Notes under the pieces: generated by a model
Told to the model about the DNA's origin: nothing
The model's database searches: none
What the model saw: only the letters and a program-made list of their open reading frames with translations
In this document: one piece after another, positions 21,108 through 32,917 of the stretch
Position numbering within the stretch: position 1 is the stretch's first letter
Layout of the letters: each line of letters begins with the position of its first letter
Program-made: the position numbers and the translations under genes
Source of the DNA: Candidatus Dormiibacterota bacterium
GTDB taxonomy: Bacteria; Chloroflexota; Dormibacteria; Aeolococcales; Bog-877
DNA length: 64,000 nucleotides
Direction: 5' to 3'
Assembly (NCBI GenBank): GCA_027313505.1
Contig: DAHVDN010000006.1
Coordinates: forward strand, 24,913 to 88,912

Positions 21108-21932
21108 TTATTTGCGTCTCCTGCGCACGATCATTCGATCGGTGGCCTTGTTGTTGCGGGTTCTGTGCCCGAGTGCCGGCTTGCCCCAGGGGGTCTGAGG
21201 ATGGCCACCAGGTCCGGAACGGCCCTCGCCGCCTCCGTGGGGATGGTCAAACGGGTTCATGGTCGATCCACGGACCGTGGGACGGAAACCGCGCCAGCGA
21301 TTTTTACCAGCTTTGCCGATAGTCTCGTTGGAATGATCGGAGTTCCCAACCTGCCCGATCGTGGCCCGACAGCGCACGTCGAGTAGACGGACCTCTCCGG
21401 AGGGCATACGCATCTGGGCGTACCGGCCCTCCCTGGCCACCAACTGCGCTCCCACGCCGGCGCTGCGGACCAGCTGCCCACCCCGGCCTAGCTGGACCTC
21501 AAGGTTATGAACTGTGGTCCCTAGAGGGATCCGGCTCAGAGGCAGCGCGTTCCCCGGTCGGATGTCTGCCTTCTCCCCGGCCATAACCTGATCGCCGACG
21601 ACCAGACCGTCTGGAGCCAGGATGTAGCGCTTGTCCCCATCGCGGTAGTGGACGAGGGCAATCCGAGCACTGCGGTTCGGGTCGTACTCGATAGCCGCCA
21701 CCTGGCCCGGGACGTCGACCTTATCGCGCTTGAAATCGATCACCCGATAAATGCGCTTATGGCCACCACCGCGGTGCCTTACGGTGATCTTGCCAGTCGC
21801 GTTGCGCCCCGAGTGCTTCTTTAAAGCGACTGTCAGCTTGCGCTCAGGCCGGCTCTTGGTCACCTCCTCAAAGGAGCTGACACTCATGAAGCGCCTCCCG
21901 GGGGAGGTCGGTCGGTAGCGATTTACCGGCAT
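21108..21932 (-). CDS. rplB: 50S ribosomal protein L2
   Basis: [32 protein letters not shown]...GVAMNP-type C-term [39 protein letters not shown]; start trimmed to [11 protein letters not shown]. Confidence 0.97.
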   Translation of the reverse strand: MPVNRYRPTSPGRRFMSVSSFEEVTKSRPERKLTVALKKHSGRNATGKITVRHRGGGHKRIYRVIDFKRDKVDVPGQVAAIEYDPNRSARIALVHYRDGDKRYILAPDGLVVGDQVMAGEKADIRPGNALPLSRIPLGTTVHNLEVQLGRGGQLVRSAGVGAQLVAREGRYAQMRMPSGEVRLLDVRCRATIGQVGNSDHSNETIGKAGKNRWRGFRPTVRGSTMNPFDHPHGGGEGRSGPGGHPQTPWGKPALGHRTRNNKATDRMIVRRRRK

Positions 21933-21933
21933 T

Positions 21934-22236
21934 TCAGACTCCCTCGAAAAGATTGGCAATGGTCTCGCCCGGCTCAAGAGTCACGATGGCCTTCTTCCAG
22001 TCCCGGCTTCGACCCACAATCCGTCCACCCCGACGCATCCTGGTGCGGACCTTGCCCTTGACTACCATCACGTTTACTGAGGCGGTCTTGACTTTAAACG
22101 CCGCCTCAACCGCCTGCTTGATCTCAATCTTGTTGGCGCTCGAGGCAACTCTGAACACATACCTCTGGTGGGCCATGCCCGCGTACGATTTCTCGCTGAT
22201 GACCGGTCTGAGCAGAATCTCCGACGGATCCTTCAT
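21934..22236 (-). CDS. rplW: 50S ribosomal protein L23
   Basis: [57 protein letters not shown]. Confidence 0.95.
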   Translation of the reverse strand: MKDPSEILLRPVISEKSYAGMAHQRYVFRVASSANKIEIKQAVEAAFKVKTASVNVMVVKGKVRTRMRRGGRIVGRSRDWKKAIVTLEPGETIANLFEGV

Positions 22237-22856
22237 CCCAGATGCTCCACGACCACACCCAGCGCCGCTCGGGTGAAGATGATGGTGTCGGCGATCAACA
22301 CGTCACGTACATTGATGTTAGAGGCCAGTAGCAACTTCACCTGGGGAATGTTTCGAGCCGAGAGCACCAAGTTTTCAGAGTGCTCGGCAACGATAACCAG
22401 GACCCGGCGACCAGCTCCGACCCGCTCCAAAAATCCAGCGAAGTCACGGGTCCTCGGACGCTCGTATTCAAGGGACTCAGCAAGTTGAATCACCCCGTCT
22501 GCCGCCTTGGCCGCGAGCGCGGACCGCAGCGCCAGCCGACGTTGCTTGCGCGGCATCGCCAATTGGTAGGTGCGAGGGGTTGGGCCAAACACTGTCCCAC
22601 CTCCGCGCCAGTGAGGGGCGCGAATGGACCCCTGGCGGGCCCTACCTGTCCCCTTCTGCCGGTACGGCTTGCGTCCGCCACCGCTGACCTCTCCGCGGGT
22701 CTTGGTGTCATGCGTTCCCTGACGAGACCCTGCCAACTGGCGGACCACCGCCTGGTGAAGAACGGCCTGGTTGACACTGATACCGAATACGGAATCTGCC
22801 AGCTCCTCAGAGCCGCTCTCGGTTCCGTCCTGGCTCCGAACGACCGCCTGGGGCAT
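22233..22856 (-). CDS. rplD: 50S ribosomal protein L4
   Basis: [73 protein letters not shown]. Confidence 0.96.
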   Translation of the reverse strand: MPQAVVRSQDGTESGSEELADSVFGISVNQAVLHQAVVRQLAGSRQGTHDTKTRGEVSGGGRKPYRQKGTGRARQGSIRAPHWRGGGTVFGPTPRTYQLAMPRKQRRLALRSALAAKAADGVIQLAESLEYERPRTRDFAGFLERVGAGRRVLVIVAEHSENLVLSARNIPQVKLLLASNINVRDVLIADTIIFTRAALGVVVEHLG

Positions 22857-23497
22857 CAGTGTTGCCCTCGGACCTTGCGGATTCTGGGGCGTGACTGGGA
22901 CACCATCAGAAGGCCGCCAGTGGCACCGGGAACAGCTCCCTTGACCAAGAGAAGATTGCGCTCCTCGTCCACCCGGAAAATCTCCAGGCGCTGGACCGTT
23001 GATCGTTTGGCGCCCATGTGGCCCGCCATCGGCAGACCCTTGAAGGTACGAGCGGCGTCGACCGAACCGACCGAACCGGCCTGGCGAATGTTGTGGCTTC
23101 CGTGAGTGACCGGACCCCGCCCGAAGTTGTGGCGCTTGTGCTGGCCGGCGAATCCCTTGCCTTTACTCACCCCGGAAACGTCAACTTTCTGACCCACCTC
23201 AAAGGCCGAGACCGTCAGAGTATCCCCCACTGCCGCATCAGACGAGCCGGGGAGCTCCCGTAGGTAGCGATGAGGTTCGACCCCTGCTGCGTCGAAGTGG
23301 CCTCGCGAGGGTGAGTTGATCTTCTTGGGATTGGCCCCGAATCCAACTTGAACACCATCGTAGCCGTCGACGGCGAGACTTTTGACTTGGACGACCGGGC
23401 AGGGACCGGCCTCCAATACCGTCACGCCATAGCAGCGCCCATCCTCGCTGAACACCTGCGCCATCCCCAGCTTACGCGCCAGCAATGAGGTGCCCAT
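22856..23497 (-). CDS. rplC: 50S ribosomal protein L3
   Basis: LLARKLGMAQVFSEDGRCYGVTVLEAGPCPVVQVKS...GKGFAGQHKRHNFGRGPVTHGSHNIRQAGSVG. Confidence 0.96.
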   Translation of the reverse strand: MGTSLLARKLGMAQVFSEDGRCYGVTVLEAGPCPVVQVKSLAVDGYDGVQVGFGANPKKINSPSRGHFDAAGVEPHRYLRELPGSSDAAVGDTLTVSAFEVGQKVDVSGVSKGKGFAGQHKRHNFGRGPVTHGSHNIRQAGSVGSVDAARTFKGLPMAGHMGAKRSTVQRLEIFRVDEERNLLLVKGAVPGATGGLLMVSQSRPRIRKVRGQH

Positions 23498-23802
23498 CAG
23501 AGCTTGATCTCAATATTGACCCCGCTGGGCAAGTTGAGATGCATCAAGGCATCCACCACCTTGGGGTTTGGATCCAGGATGTCGACGATTCGCTTGTGGG
23601 TGCGCATCTCAAATTGCTCGCGTGAATCCTTGTCAATGAACGGCCCGCGAATCACCGTGTACTTGTTTATCTCCGTAGGCAATGGCACCGGGCCCACCAC
23701 CTGCGCCTGGTTACGAGCCGCGGTCTCCACGATCCGGGCCGCCGCTTGGTCCAGGACCCGATGGTCATAGGCTTTGAGTCGAATCCGTATTCGCTGTGCC
23801 AT
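23497..23802 (-). CDS. rpsJ: 30S ribosomal protein S10
   Basis: [76 protein letters not shown]; start trimmed. Confidence 0.97.
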   Translation of the reverse strand: MAQRIRIRLKAYDHRVLDQAAARIVETAARNQAQVVGPVPLPTEINKYTVIRGPFIDKDSREQFEMRTHKRIVDILDPNPKVVDALMHLNLPSGVNIEIKL

Positions 23803-23824
23803 TGGCTTTATATGAATCCGGGCG

Positions 23825-25009
<1,185 letters not shown>

Positions 25010-25058
25010 CTTTACCTGCCCTTCGTCTTTGGTGCTCTGCTCTGGCTTCTGATTCTGT

Positions 25059-27176
25059 TCAACTCTTCCGCTTGGCCGTGATTTCCTCTGCCAGCGACTG
25101 CGGCAAGTCCTGGTAGTGGTCGAACTCCATCGTGTAGCTGGCGCGACCCTGGGTCATGCTACGCAACTGCGTGGCGTAGCCGAACATATTGGCCAAGGGG
25201 ACTTCGGCATGCACCGTCTGCATGGAGCGGCGGCTCTCCATCCCCAAGGTGTGGCCCCGCCGCGATGCCAAGTCCCCAATGATATCCCCTAGGTTGGCCT
25301 CCGGGACTGTTACATCTACTTTCATGATCGGCTCAAGTAAGACCGGAGCCGCCTTGCGCATGGCGTCCTTCATACCCATTGAGCCCGCGATCTGGAAGGC
25401 CTGCTCCGAGGAGTCAACATCGTGGTAGGACCCGTCATAAAGGGTCACCTTGACGTCCACCACCGGGTACCCGGCCACCACCCCCGCCTGAAGAGCGTCA
25501 ATGCACCCCTTCTCGACTGGCGCGATGTACTCCCGGGGGATCGACCCGCCGACGATCTTGTTCACGAACTCGAATCCCTTGCCGGTTTCATTGGGCTCGA
25601 CCTCGAGCTCGCAATGGCCGTACTGACCGTGGCCGCCGGTTTGGCGGACAAAGCGCCCGGTGCCCTTGGCCTGACGGCGTACAGTCTCCCGGTAGGCGAC
25701 CTGAGGCTTGCCCACGTTGGCATCAACTTTGAACTCGCGCAAGAGGCGATCGACAATCACCTCGAGGTGAAGCTCTCCCATCCCGGAGATGAGGTTTTGC
25801 CCAGTCTCTGGCTCCGTCCTCACCTGGAAGGTTGGGTCTTCCTCGGCCAGCTTCTGGAGGGCTATCCCCAACTTGTCCTGGTCCGCCTTGGTCTTGGGTT
25901 CGATGGCCACGGAGATGACCGGCTCCGGAAAGACGATGGACTCCAAGACGATCGGCGCATGCTCGTCGGCCAGAGTGTCTCCGGTCGAGGTGTGGCGGAG
26001 GCCAATGGCCGCGGCGATGTCGCCAGCGAGTACCTGATCGATCTCCTCTCGTCGATTGGCGTGCATCTTGAGAATCCGACCGACCCGTTCGCGTTCGCCT
26101 TGACTGGCGTTGTACACGTAGCTGCCGGACTTCAGCACCCCGCTGTAGACCCTGAAGAAGGTCAGCTTCCCGACGAAGGGATCCGTCATGATTTTGAACG
26201 CCAATGCCGAGAACGGTGCCTCGTCGGAGGCCTCCCGCATCAGCTCCTCATCGGTGGCGGGGTTCTTCCCGGTGATCGGTGGCCGGTCGAGAGGGCTCGG
26301 AAGGAACTCGACCACAGCATCGAGCAACGGCTGGACGCCCCGATTCCGCAGGGCCGCCCCACAGAGGACCGGAAAAATCTCCGCAGCGACCACCCCCCGC
26401 CTCAGGGCAAAGCTCAGTGCGTCGTCGGCGACCGGTGAGTCGTCGAGGTAGGCCTGCATCAGCTCGTCGTCGAATTCGGCGGCGGCTTCTACCAGCTCCT
26501 GCCGAGCCGCCTTTACCCGATCCCTCAGCGACTCCGGGATCTCCTTGGTGTCCAAGGCCGTACCCAGATCATCTGTGTAGACCACCGCCTTCTGCCGGAT
26601 TAGATCAACCACCCCTTCGAAGCCCTCCTCGGCTCCGATCGGGAGTTGCACCGGCACCGCCCGTGCCCCCAAGCGCTCCCGGATGGAGGTCACCGCGGCA
26701 TCGAAGTCGGCGCCCAACCTGTCCATCTTGTTGATGAAGCAAATCCGGGGAACGTCATAGCGATCCGCCTGCCTCCAGACTGTTTCCGACTGAGGCTCAA
26801 CCCCGCTCACAGCATCAAAGACGGCGATGGCGCCATCCAAAACGCGCAGGCTTCGCTCGACCTCGACCGTGAAGTCGACATGACCAGGGGTGTCGATGAT
26901 GTTGATCTGGTGGCCCTGCCACTCGGCGGCGGTCGCCGCTGAGGTGATCGTTATCCCACGCTCCTGCTCCTGGACCATCCAGTCCATGGTCGCCGCCCCC
27001 TCATGTACCTCGCCCATCTTGTGGATACGCCCGGTATAGAAGAGAACCCGCTCAGTCGTCGTGGTCTTGCCAGCGTCAATATGGGCCATGATCCCGATAT
27101 TGCGGACGCGCCCCAATGGCACTTTGCGCCCATGCGCGAGCGCTCCGCTAGTGGCCATCGTGGACTGTGTGGGCAT
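25059..27176 (-). CDS. fusA: Elongation factor G
   Basis: [25 protein letters not shown]...[46 protein letters not shown]. Confidence 0.98.
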   Translation of the reverse strand: MPTQSTMATSGALAHGRKVPLGRVRNIGIMAHIDAGKTTTTERVLFYTGRIHKMGEVHEGAATMDWMVQEQERGITITSAATAAEWQGHQINIIDTPGHVDFTVEVERSLRVLDGAIAVFDAVSGVEPQSETVWRQADRYDVPRICFINKMDRLGADFDAAVTSIRERLGARAVPVQLPIGAEEGFEGVVDLIRQKAVVYTDDLGTALDTKEIPESLRDRVKAARQELVEAAAEFDDELMQAYLDDSPVADDALSFALRRGVVAAEIFPVLCGAALRNRGVQPLLDAVVEFLPSPLDRPPITGKNPATDEELMREASDEAPFSALAFKIMTDPFVGKLTFFRVYSGVLKSGSYVYNASQGERERVGRILKMHANRREEIDQVLAGDIAAAIGLRHTSTGDTLADEHAPIVLESIVFPEPVISVAIEPKTKADQDKLGIALQKLAEEDPTFQVRTEPETGQNLISGMGELHLEVIVDRLLREFKVDANVGKPQVAYRETVRRQAKGTGRFVRQTGGHGQYGHCELEVEPNETGKGFEFVNKIVGGSIPREYIAPVEKGCIDALQAGVVAGYPVVDVKVTLYDGSYHDVDSSEQAFQIAGSMGMKDAMRKAAPVLLEPIMKVDVTVPEANLGDIIGDLASRRGHTLGMESRRSMQTVHAEVPLANMFGYATQLRSMTQGRASYTMEFDHYQDLPQSLAEEITAKRKS

Positions 27177-27185
27177 GGGGATATC

Positions 27186-27656
27186 TCAATACCTGAAGTG
27201 CGAGAACGCTTTGTTGGACTCGGCCATCTTGTGGGTGTCTTCCTTGCGCTTGACGGCTTGACCCATTCCGTTGCTGGCATCCATCAGCTCGGCGGCAAGC
27301 TTGTCGGCCATGCTCTTGCCGTGCCTCTGCCGAGCGCTGCGGATGATCCAACGCCTTGCCAGGGCCAGCCGACGGTCGTGCCGGATCTCAACTGGCACCT
27401 GATAGGTGGCACCACCCACGCGCTTGGGCTTAACTTCCAGGATAGGGGTCGCGTTCCGCAGGGCCACATCGAACACCTCTAGCGGCTCCCGCCGCTGGCT
27501 CTTTGCGATGCGGGTCAAGGAGCCATAGACGATCTGCTCGGCAGTGCTGCGCTTGCCGTTGAGCATGACGCAGTTTATGAACTTGGCTAACCCCTCACTC
27601 TTATATACGGGGTCAGGCACTACCACGCGGCGCGAAATCCTTTGGCGTCTTGGCAT
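27186..27656 (-). CDS. rpsG: 30S ribosomal protein S7
   Basis: MPRRQRISRRVVVPDPVYKSEGLAKFINCVMLNGKRSTAEQIVYGSL... Confidence 0.97.
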   Translation of the reverse strand: MPRRQRISRRVVVPDPVYKSEGLAKFINCVMLNGKRSTAEQIVYGSLTRIAKSQRREPLEVFDVALRNATPILEVKPKRVGGATYQVPVEIRHDRRLALARRWIIRSARQRHGKSMADKLAAELMDASNGMGQAVKRKEDTHKMAESNKAFSHFRY

Positions 27657-27657
27657 C

Positions 27658-28101
27658 TCAGGACTTCGCCGGCTTCTCGCGCTTGGCGCCGTACTTGCTC
27701 CGGCCCTGCTTGCGAGCTTTGGTACCCGCGGTATCGAGGGCGCCGCGCACCACGTGATACCGCACTCCTGGGAGGTCCTTGACCCGGCCGCCCCTCACCA
27801 GCACCACCGAGTGCTCCTGGAGGTTATGACCGATGCCGGGGATATAGGCAGTTACCTCGATCTTGCTGGTGAGCCTGACCCGAGCCACCTTACGAAGGGC
27901 CGAGTTCGGCTTCTTCGGAGTAGTCGTGAAGACGCGCACACAGACCCCGCGCCGCTGGGGCGCACCCTTGAGGGCGGGGGACTTGGTCTTCTTGACGAGC
28001 GGGGCACGGCCCTTGCGGACCAACTGCTGAATGGTGGGCAAACTGAACTTATCCTTGGAGAACGCTGGCCGTTCCGGGGCGACGACCACACATGGACGCA
28101 T
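27658..28101 (-). CDS. rpsL: 30S ribosomal protein S12 (true start possibly the TTG at 28041)
   Basis: [100 protein letters not shown]. Confidence 0.96.
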   Translation of the reverse strand: MRPCVVVAPERPAFSKDKFSLPTIQQLVRKGRAPLVKKTKSPALKGAPQRRGVCVRVFTTTPKKPNSALRKVARVRLTSKIEVTAYIPGIGHNLQEHSVVLVRGGRVKDLPGVRYHVVRGALDTAGTKARKQGRSKYGAKREKPAKS

Positions 28102-28320
28102 GCGCCCCTCCGGAGGCGCGGAAGTTGATTCTACCTGCGGCTCCCGAGCGTGTCAAACTCGCACTCCCCGCCGGTGCCGCATGAGCAGGCGGGGATCTCT
28201 GGGATCGAAGCGACCGGAACCTCCCTGCGGGCCCAAATCCGATGGAGTGAGCCGGCCCCACCACCTATTCCGGGCTACCCCCTCAGCCCGGGAGGATGGC
28301 TGCATCAGGCCACCATCACC

Positions 28321-28539
28321 TCATCTGCCAGCTTTCGGAGAGAAGCGGCCTGGGTACGAGCCCCACCTTGTCCACCCGGCGCAGCTCATCGTGGAGTGCG
28401 ACCAGGGCCCGTACAGCCCAGGACAGGTAGGACAGCCGGCCATGTGGGCGTGCACCGCTGCCTGGTCCGATACGCTCAGCTCATGATGGATGAGGTCAGA
28501 CGCCATATCCCGGGCTTCGGCGCAGGTGAGCTCGTTCAC
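28321..28539 (-). pseudogene. Frameshifted zinc-finger anti-sigma factor remnant
   Basis: GTG start overlaps the sigma stop (GTGA); VNELTCAEARDMASDLIHHELSVSDQAAVHAHMAGCPTCPG then the family-like continuation VRALVALHDELRRVDKVGLVPRPLLSESWQMR* lies in another frame. Confidence 0.55.
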
Positions 28540-29050
28540 AGACTGCCCTCGGCGAGTACGCCGACCAGCGTCTGCCTCCTGCGACGGAGGTGGGATTTTA
28601 AAGTGGCGAGCGGCGTCCCAACCAGGGCAGCGATCACCGTGACGGTCCACCGTCCTAAGAAATGCAGGATCACCGTCCGACTCTGATCCGGGCTAAGTTG
28701 GGCGAAGGCCGAACGCAGGCGAGAGGACTCTTGACCCGCGATCACCACGGATTCAGGATCCACGGTGTAAGCCGGGGCACCCCAGAGGGCTTCCCGTCGC
28801 AGTGATCTGTCCCTGTGGGCAGCTGACCGGCGCTGACGAAGTCGGTCGTGGCAGGAGCTGATGCAGATCCTCTGGATCCAGGAGCAGACGTTCGCCTATG
28901 AGCGTAACCCCGACCTGGCCCTGAGTGCTTTCAGGATCGAGTCTTGAAGCGCATCCTCGGCCGCCTGCCATTCTCTGAGCATCGACGCCGCCAGGCTCAC
29001 CCACCGGGAGCGGGGCCCTTCACGCAGGAGATCAATTCATCCTCGGTCAT
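28536..29050 (-). pseudogene. Decayed ECF-type sigma-70 factor (in-frame amber plus 5' frameshift)
   Basis: Manual translation: MTEDELIS-[frameshift]-REGPRSRWVSLAASMLREWQAAEDALQDSILKALRARSGLRS*ANVCSWIQRICISSCHDRLRQRRS...VDPESVVIAGQESSRLRSAFAQLSPDQSRTVILHFLGRWTVTVIAALVGTPLATLKSHLRRRRQTLVGVLAEGSL; sigma regions 2 and 4 recognisable. Confidence 0.65.
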
Positions 29051-29522
29051 GGCTTCCTGCATTATCGGCCCGGGGAACCGTCTGGTTGACGAACCGACTG
29101 GCCCCAGATGGGGGCGCATGGGCACCCGTCGTGGCCATCAGCCAGCTGCCTCACCGGCCTTGGCGGGTCACCTTTAGGTTGTGCACTCGGCTGGCAGCCG
29201 ACCGGGAGTCCCCGCCAGAGGCGCTGTTAGAGTTGGACGGAGTCTAATTAAAGGAGGTCTGCTTGATCGCCGAGTCCATGATTCCTTCAACCAATGTTTG
29301 GAGGCCGGACAGAGCTGAGCGCACTCGGCCGCCTGCCCGATGACCTTTCAGCCTTCCCTCGCCGCGGGTTCGGGGGCCAAGGAGGCGGCGGACCGACACG
29401 CCGCCAGCGGTGGGCAGGCACCCTGAGTGGCCACAACTTCTGCCCACACCGTCGCGCTCCCTCCCGCTGCGGCCCGGGTACCCCCAGCCCCTTTGGCCCG
29501 GCCTGGTGGGTACGCTGGACGC

Positions 29523-30008
29523 TTGGACCGTGACCTCCCGATCGGGGGTGCCTCCCGGAGCGCTGCGCTGAAGTCTATTTCACCTGGAACCACGGACGAG
29601 ATCGCTGCAGCGCTGCGGGCGGAGGGACTTCGTGCAACAGACCCCAGGGTCGGAGTTTACCGAGCCCTCACCGAGCTGGGCGGGCATCGCTCCGCGGATG
29701 AGATCGCCACCCACCTCTTGAGATCGGGACGCGCGTTCGCGCGAGCGTCAGTTTACAACGGGTTGGAGACGCTGGCTCACGTAGGAATGATCCTCAAGGC
29801 GGAGGCCGGCCCCGGTGCCACGCTTTATGAGGTCAGCACCCAGTGGCACCATCATTTTGTCTGCCGACGCTGTCACCGCGTCATCGACGTCCCCTGTGCC
29901 GCCGGACGGCCGTCGTGCCTCACACCGGATCCTGCGCTTGGCCTTGTGGTCGACCAAGCGCAGGTTATCTTTCGGGGCTACTGCGGGGAGTGCGCTGACC
30001 GCAGCTGA
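29523..30008 (+). CDS. Fur/PerR family transcriptional regulator (ORF open from 29427; TTG start at 29523 suggested)
   Basis: AALRAEGLRATDPRVGVYRALTELGGHRSADEIATHLL...RASVYNGLETLAHVGMI...WHHHFVCRRCHRVIDVPC...GYCGEC. Confidence 0.85.
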   Translation: MDRDLPIGGASRSAALKSISPGTTDEIAAALRAEGLRATDPRVGVYRALTELGGHRSADEIATHLLRSGRAFARASVYNGLETLAHVGMILKAEAGPGATLYEVSTQWHHHFVCRRCHRVIDVPCAAGRPSCLTPDPALGLVVDQAQVIFRGYCGECADRS

Positions 30009-30032
30009 GGTCTGGGAGCCGCGAGGCCCAGC

Positions 30033-31526
30033 TCAGTCGAGCGAGACCATGACATGCTTGACCTGGGTGTACTCTTCAACCGAGTAAGAAGAGAGGTCCT
30101 TCCCGTATCCGCTCTGCTTGAAGCCCCCGTGTGGCATCTCACTCACAAGCAGAATATGGGTGTTGACCCACACCGTTCCAAACTTCAGGCGGCGGGCCAG
30201 CCTCATCGCTCGGCCGACGTCCCTGGTCCAAACCGACGCCGCAAGTCCGTAATCGACCGAATTCGCCCAGGTCACCGCCTGGTCCTCATCCGTGAACCTC
30301 TGAACCGTGACCACCGGCCCGAAGACCTCGCGCTGGACGATCTCAGCCTGTTGCGAGTTAGGTAGGACTACGGTGGGCGGGTACCAGAACCCTGGCCTCG
30401 CGATGCCGGATCCACCGGCGACCACCTCCGCCCCGGCGCCGCGAGCCCGGTCCACAAAGCCCGCCACCCGTTCCAGGTGAGCACGGGAGACCACAGGGCC
30501 CATCTCGCTCTCGGGTTTCTCCGGGGAGTCCACCTTGAGCGCCTCCACCGCTGGCAGGAAAGCGGACATGAAGGTATCGTAGAAACGCTCCGCAACCAGG
30601 ATCCGAGTTGCCGCAGTGCAATCTTGACCGGAATTGTAGAATGCCCCGCCCCGGACCCCTTCCACAGTCGCCTCCAGGGCGGCGTCGTCAAAGATCAGCA
30701 CTGGCGCCTTGCCACCCAACTCAAGGTGGACTTTCTTGAGAGTGTCCGAGGCGGCCCGGGCCACGTCGCGTCCGGTGCTGACATCGCCCGTCAGAGATAC
30801 CATGCCGATTCCCTGGTGCCGGACAATTCCAGCACCAACTGGCAAGCCTTCTCCGGTGATCACGTTGAGAACCCCCGGCGGCAGGACCTCGGCAGCGAGC
30901 TCCGCGAAGCGCAGCGCTGACAGAGGGGTCCATTCCGAGGGCTTGAGGACGACGGTGTTCCCGGCAGCCAGAGCCGGTCCAAGTTTCCAGATCGCCATGA
31001 GAAGTGGGTAGTTCCAGGGTGCGATCGAGCCCACCACCCCAATTGGCTCGCGGCGCAACATGCTTGTGAACCCAGCCGCGTACTCACTCACGGCCTTGCC
31101 CTCCAGGCAACGGGCCGCCGAAGCGAAGAAACGTAGCGCATCGGCCATGGGAGGAATCTCTTCAGTTCGTGCAAATGAGATTGGCTTGCCGACGTTTGCC
31201 GACTCCATCTGAGCGAGCTCCTCGGCATGGCTCTCCACTTGGTCCGCTAGACGAAGCAGGGCATCGCCGCGCTCTCTCGGGGTGGTCTCCCCCCAACCGC
31301 TGTCGAATGCCCTCCGGGCTGCACTCACGGCACGATCGACGTCTTCGAGGGTGCCGTTCGGGACTTCCGCGATCACCTCACCGGTCGCGGGGTTGACAAT
31401 CTGCTGCTCGGTCTCTCCCGCGCTCTCCACCCATTCGCCGCCGATGAAGATCTTGGCTCGGCCAGGTCCTATGGGCACCTTGGCTCCCTCCCCGTGTTTG
31501 GCTCGGTTCTGATAAGGCCCCGACAA
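30033..31526 (-). CDS. Aldehyde dehydrogenase family protein (betaine/aminobutyraldehyde dehydrogenase-like)
   Basis: [36 protein letters not shown]...[36 protein letters not shown]...[15 protein letters not shown]...[14 protein letters not shown]...[12 protein letters not shown]. Confidence 0.93.
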   Translation of the reverse strand: MSGPYQNRAKHGEGAKVPIGPGRAKIFIGGEWVESAGETEQQIVNPATGEVIAEVPNGTLEDVDRAVSAARRAFDSGWGETTPRERGDALLRLADQVESHAEELAQMESANVGKPISFARTEEIPPMADALRFFASAARCLEGKAVSEYAAGFTSMLRREPIGVVGSIAPWNYPLLMAIWKLGPALAAGNTVVLKPSEWTPLSALRFAELAAEVLPPGVLNVITGEGLPVGAGIVRHQGIGMVSLTGDVSTGRDVARAASDTLKKVHLELGGKAPVLIFDDAALEATVEGVRGGAFYNSGQDCTAATRILVAERFYDTFMSAFLPAVEALKVDSPEKPESEMGPVVSRAHLERVAGFVDRARGAGAEVVAGGSGIARPGFWYPPTVVLPNSQQAEIVQREVFGPVVTVQRFTDEDQAVTWANSVDYGLAASVWTRDVGRAMRLARRLKFGTVWVNTHILLVSEMPHGGFKQSGYGKDLSSYSVEEYTQVKHVMVSLD

Positions 31527-31551
31527 GCGATTAGCTCTGGCTGGGATGGGC

Positions 31552-32868
31552 TCAAGTGGACGTCCTCAACTCAGCATCAGCGCTGGCCAGGTTGCGCTCG
31601 ATTATGTCTAGTCCTCGGTCCAGGACCTCGTCGGGGATGTTGAGGGGCATAAGGGTCCGCAGAACATTTTGATAGGGCCCAGCCTTCAGCAACAGCAAAC
31701 CGTCCTGCCGACAGCCCTCGAGTATCCGGGTTGCCGCCTCCGACGCCGGCGTGGTGCCTGGCCGGTCTGTGACCAGTTCGAGGGCTGCCATGGCGCCAAG
31801 GCCGCGGACATCTCCGACTATGCGGAACTCGTTCTTCCAATCGGCCATCCGCTCCTCGAGCAGTGATCCGAGAGTGGTTGCTCGTGCCAACAGCTTTTCG
31901 TCTTCAATCACGTCTAGAACCGCCAGCGCTGCGGCACAAGCTACCGGGTTGCCGCCATATGTGCCGCCCAGACTGCCTGGCTCCGGGCCATCCATAACGG
32001 AGGCGTTCCCCACCACCCCTGAGAGCGGTAGTCCGGCGGCCACGCTCTTGGCGAATATCGTCATGTCGGGACTAACCCCGGAATGCTCAATGGCGAACAT
32101 GCGCCCGGTTCTGCCCATGCCGCTCTGCACCTCGTCTGCGATGAGCAGGATCCCATGCTCGTCGCAGACCCGCCGAAGGCCTTGGAGGAACTCTGCGGGG
32201 GCGGGCACAAACCCACCCTCTCCGAGAACAGGCTCGATAAGAAAAGCGGCCACCTGTTCCGCCGGAATCTCCTGATCAAGGAGCCGTTGCAGGTCTTCGA
32301 GACAACGCTGAACGCTCCAGCCCCGAAACTCGTACGGATACGGTGCCCGGTAAACTGCCGGCGCGAAGGGCCCAAACCCCTCCTTGTAGGGCCGATCCGT
32401 TCCGGTCAACGTCATCGCCAGGAGCGTCCGGCCGTGGAACGCACCGGTGAAGCCTATGACTGCAGTCCGCCCAGAGTACGCCCGAGCGATCTTCACTGAG
32501 TTCTCCACGGCCTCTGCTCCGGAGTTAAAAAGGATCACCTTCTGGCTGCCGGCGCCTGGAGCTAGGCTGGCAATCCGCGCGGCCAGCCGGAGATAGGACT
32601 CATAGCCGGCGACCTGGAACGAGGTGTGCGTCAGCTTGTCCAGCTGCCGGTGCGCAGCGTCCAGGACCAGCGGATGGGAGTGGCCGACATTCATCGCCCC
32701 GATCCCACCTGCGAAATCCAGGTACTCGGTCCCGTCTGCCCCCCACAGCAGTGAACCGCGCGCGTGATCCACGAAGACTGGGTGGGCCGACTTCAACCCA
32801 CGAGGGAGGTACTTCCCCCTCAGCTCCGCAAGCTCCGCCTGCGACGGCTGTCCCGGAACTTGGCTCAC
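31552..32868 (-). CDS. gabT: Class III aminotransferase, 4-aminobutyrate aminotransferase-like
   Basis: [22 protein letters not shown]...[46 protein letters not shown]...[51 protein letters not shown]...[16 protein letters not shown]. Confidence 0.9.
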   Translation of the reverse strand: MSQVPGQPSQAELAELRGKYLPRGLKSAHPVFVDHARGSLLWGADGTEYLDFAGGIGAMNVGHSHPLVLDAAHRQLDKLTHTSFQVAGYESYLRLAARIASLAPGAGSQKVILFNSGAEAVENSVKIARAYSGRTAVIGFTGAFHGRTLLAMTLTGTDRPYKEGFGPFAPAVYRAPYPYEFRGWSVQRCLEDLQRLLDQEIPAEQVAAFLIEPVLGEGGFVPAPAEFLQGLRRVCDEHGILLIADEVQSGMGRTGRMFAIEHSGVSPDMTIFAKSVAAGLPLSGVVGNASVMDGPEPGSLGGTYGGNPVACAAALAVLDVIEDEKLLARATTLGSLLEERMADWKNEFRIVGDVRGLGAMAALELVTDRPGTTPASEAATRILEGCRQDGLLLLKAGPYQNVLRTLMPLNIPDEVLDRGLDIIERNLASADAELRTST

Positions 32869-32917
32869 CTTGTGAACCTTAAGCGGCCAGAACTTCCGCT
32901 CACTATGTGTCCAACGG

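Noticed and set aside
25422-26438. 338-aa plus-strand ORF antisense to fusA
   Set aside because: Frame mirrors EF-G codon usage; no independent evidence of coding.
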